A DNA stretch of 8,969 nt from JBLHKW01 sp047618565 (lineage in GTDB: Bacteria; Planctomycetota; UBA1135; GCA-002686595), in contig JBLHKW010000183.1 in the NCBI GenBank assembly GCA_047618565.1, positions 1 through 8,969 of the forward strand, in the 5' to 3' direction. The notes beneath the pieces were generated by a model. The model had not been told where the DNA came from, did not search any database, and was given only the letters and a program-made list of their open reading frames with translations. Both the position numbers and the translations under genes were made by a program. Shown here piece by piece: positions 7,335 through 8,969 of this stretch; the first letter of the stretch is position 1; every line of letters begins with the position of its first letter.

Positions 7335-8203
7335 ATGGTCCCGACCCGATCCCTGTTGTCGCACGTCCTCGTTCTGGCCTGTCTTGCCCTGGCCGGTTGT
7401 GCATCGCCCAACGTCTCGGAATCGCCGCAGGAGCGGGCGGCCGAGCCGGCCACTGCGCCGCTGTCCGCGGCCGACGCGTACATGGAGTTCCGGGTCTGGA
7501 TCAACGCGCAACCCGAGGAGCTGCGTGCCAGGGAACACGAGGAGGTTCTCGCCGCCTACTCTGATCATCTGGTCGCACAGGGGTTCGCTCCAGAGGGGAT
7601 CGCCCAGCGCAGGGAGCTCTTGCAGAACAGCGGCGAGAGCCAGGAGGTGGAGTTGTGGAACCGCGTGCTCACCTCCGACACGCCGCGTTTCAACACGGAT
7701 CCCAACGAGTTCCTCGTGCGCATGGTCGCGGACCGCGAGCCCGGGCGCGCGCTCGACGTTGGGATGGGGCAGGGTCGAAACGCGATCTGGCTAGCCTCGA
7801 TGGGCTGGGAGGTGACGGGCTTCGACCCCGCCGACCAGGCGGTGGCCCTGGCGGTCGAGCTGGCCGCCGATGCCGGTGTCCAGATCACGACCGAGGTGGT
7901 CGACAGCGAGCACTTCGACTGGGGCACCGAACGCGGGGACTTGATAGTGCTGTCCTACGTCAGCGCACGGGACGATGTCGACACGATCTTGCAGGCTCTC
8001 ACGCCGGGCTGGTCGTTCTCGAGGCCTTCCACGACGACGCGACGAAGGAGGGCAGCATTGGCCGCGGCGTGGTGTGGAACACGAATGAGTTGCTCGAAGT
8101 CTTCTCGGACTTCCGCGTTCTCCGGTACGAGGACGCCGTCGATATCGCCGACTTTGGCCGCCGTGAAACGCCGGTAGTGCGCCTCCTCGCGAGGAAAGAG
8201 TAG
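7335..8203 (+). pseudogene. SAM-dependent methyltransferase with lipoprotein signal, frame break near 8007
   Basis: The N-terminus is a lipoprotein signal: basic R5, a hydrophobic core, and lipobox LAGC at 19-22, with Ala after the Cys, which in proteobacteria would favour the outer membrane. A region of about 100 residues without recognised domain follows (AYMEFRVWINAQ...). Then comes a class I methyltransferase Rossmann core: motif I LDVGMGQGRNA (140-150), acidic D164 in GFDPAD, and LIVLSYVS near 203-210. At ALTPG (225) the frame breaks at 8007-8009; in the -1 frame the expected strand LVVLEAFHDD and the C-terminal VVRLLARKE follow, ending at 8203. Without repair, the original frame runs through unrelated Arg-rich sequence to 8177. 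Restored length is about 289. A 1-bp loss, or loss of one GGGC copy (restoring PGGL), would both explain the break. Substrate unknown. Confidence 0.8.
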
Positions 8204-8213
8204 CGCAGTAAAC

Positions 8214-8705
8214 ATGCCCCTCACTCTCCTTCTGATTCTCACCGCACTCTCGCCGGTCTCCGCTTCGCAGGAGGGCCCGCGCCTCTGGGGCGGGCTCGAA
8301 GCTGGAGCCCATGGAGTCGGATATCGTTTGATCGACGCGGTGGATGGCTCCCGATCCTTCGGCGGTGAGCACTCGCTCGAACCGGGTTCAACGCGACGAC
8401 GGCCGGTGCGTATTTTCGTGTGGTATCCGGCGCGGGTCGGCGATGGAGAGGCCATGCAGTTCAGTGATTACGCGGCAGGGCAGGGCGATGGCGTGGCGGT
8501 CGCTGCGAGTCGTATACGGAGCGCATCGCCGTTGTCTCGGGGATCGAATATGAGCTCGATCTCGCGTTCGATGATGCGGGACGGTTCGAGGTCCAGCTTG
8601 CAGGCAGGTTTGGCGATAGTAGCGGGTTCGACGGCGAGCGAGTCTGGCAGGCCGATGAGCTGGCCGGGATTCTCTTCGACGTGGAGCTCTATCTTGGCGA
8701 TGTGA
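8214..8705 (+). pseudogene. Exported alpha/beta-hydrolase-like protein, N-terminal remnant
   Basis: The product begins with a typical Sec signal peptide (about residues 1-18, MPLTLLLILTALSPVSAS). Residues 31-85 resemble the N-terminus of exported PAF-acetylhydrolase/dienelactone-hydrolase-like proteins: AHGVGYRLIDAVDGSRSF and RPVRIFVWYPA. After about residue 90 the composition changes to Ser/Arg-rich sequence with no family resemblance. No GxSxG nucleophile motif or catalytic domain follows in any frame, so the enzyme is absent. The frame stays open to 8705 only by chance, because the real coding signal after about 8513 is in another frame. The ATG at 8214 lies 10 bp after the methyltransferase stop; a purine-rich GAGGAAAGAG at 8191-8200 is somewhat distant for a ribosome binding site. 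The family call is from memory of N-terminal patterns. Confidence 0.5.
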
Positions 8706-8884
8706 AGCGCGCGTGGATTGCGGTCTGGACCGGCGCCTGGTGCAGCCCGGCGTTCGAATTTGCGCTCGGCGAACCGCGCGTGACGGAGGATGGGCTGAAG
8801 CTGAAGCTTAGCTCGCCGCGCTCGACGTACACGGCGACGCTCGTACTGGATCCGGAGACATGCGCGCCGCGCAGGCTCGTGTAG
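8513..8884 (+). pseudogene. Fragment of an unidentified protein, no start of its own
   Basis: In the -1 frame relative to the hydrolase remnant, about 123 residues have good protein-like composition, starting YTERIAVVSGIEYELDLAFD and ending DPETCAPRRLV. The pattern of short strands (RFEVQLAGRF, FDGERVWQAD, YTATLVLDP) resembles the N-terminal half of exported proteins with a LolA-like or lipoprotein-sorting-like fold; this is a guess. There is no start codon or signal peptide at its left edge. A TAG at 8882-8884 ends it, yet the same frame continues to the window end with plausible sequence (NVKVDDWAER), so the stop may be a further lesion. Confidence 0.4.
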
Positions 8885-8969
8885 CCCGGGTGGGGGCGCG
8901 GGGATAGTTTGGGTAAGAGGCCGAAGGCGACGCCGCGCAACGTGAAGGTCGACGACTGGGCCGAGCGGG

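Overview
The window is GC-rich bacterial chromosomal DNA with dense coding on both strands. Two Hanks-type Ser/Thr kinases carry C-terminal TolB/PD40-type propeller blades, and there are lipoproteins and exported proteins. This style is common in Planctomycetota, Acidobacteriota and related soil or marine lineages. I cannot assign a phylum from the sequence alone. I see no tRNA, rRNA, CRISPR array, insertion sequence, integrase or other mobile-element gene.

Layout. (1) 6-317, minus: a small two-helix membrane protein. (2) 542-3226, plus: an intact 894-residue kinase, transmembrane helix and propeller. (3) 3243-3662, minus: an NTF2/SnoaL-like protein, convergent with the kinase. (4) 3663-3796: a short divergent intergenic region with a long imperfect inverted repeat, one arm in front of each flanking gene. 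(5) 3797-4605, plus: two tandem, translationally coupled four-helix proteins of the DUF486 family in the drug/metabolite transporter superfamily. Their charge distributions predict opposite membrane orientations. (6) 4727-7246, plus: a paralogue of the first kinase broken by three -1 frame breaks, one nonsense codon and an internal deletion. (7) 7335-8203, plus: a lipoprotein-signal SAM-methyltransferase with one frame break. (8) 8214 to the end: the N-terminus of an exported alpha/beta-hydrolase-like protein joined to a piece of an unrelated protein.

The left half (to about 4.6 kb) is intact. The right half is full of lesions, nearly all of which behave like loss of one base, often in a short homopolymer. 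Either this is a decaying accessory segment or the right half holds uncorrected assembly indels. The sequence alone does not decide this, although a nonsense codon, a large internal deletion and a lost glycine in the ATP loop favour real decay for kinase 2.

Four genes have a TANNNT hexamer only 7-11 nt before the ATG and no clear Shine-Dalgarno, which suggests leaderless or nearly leaderless mRNAs. The two kinases share an identical 13-bp upstream block. The most interesting items are the DUF486 pair with its inverted-repeat control region, the shared kinase promoter block, and the methyltransferase that appears to be targeted to the membrane. I do not see a convincing complete new multi-gene system.
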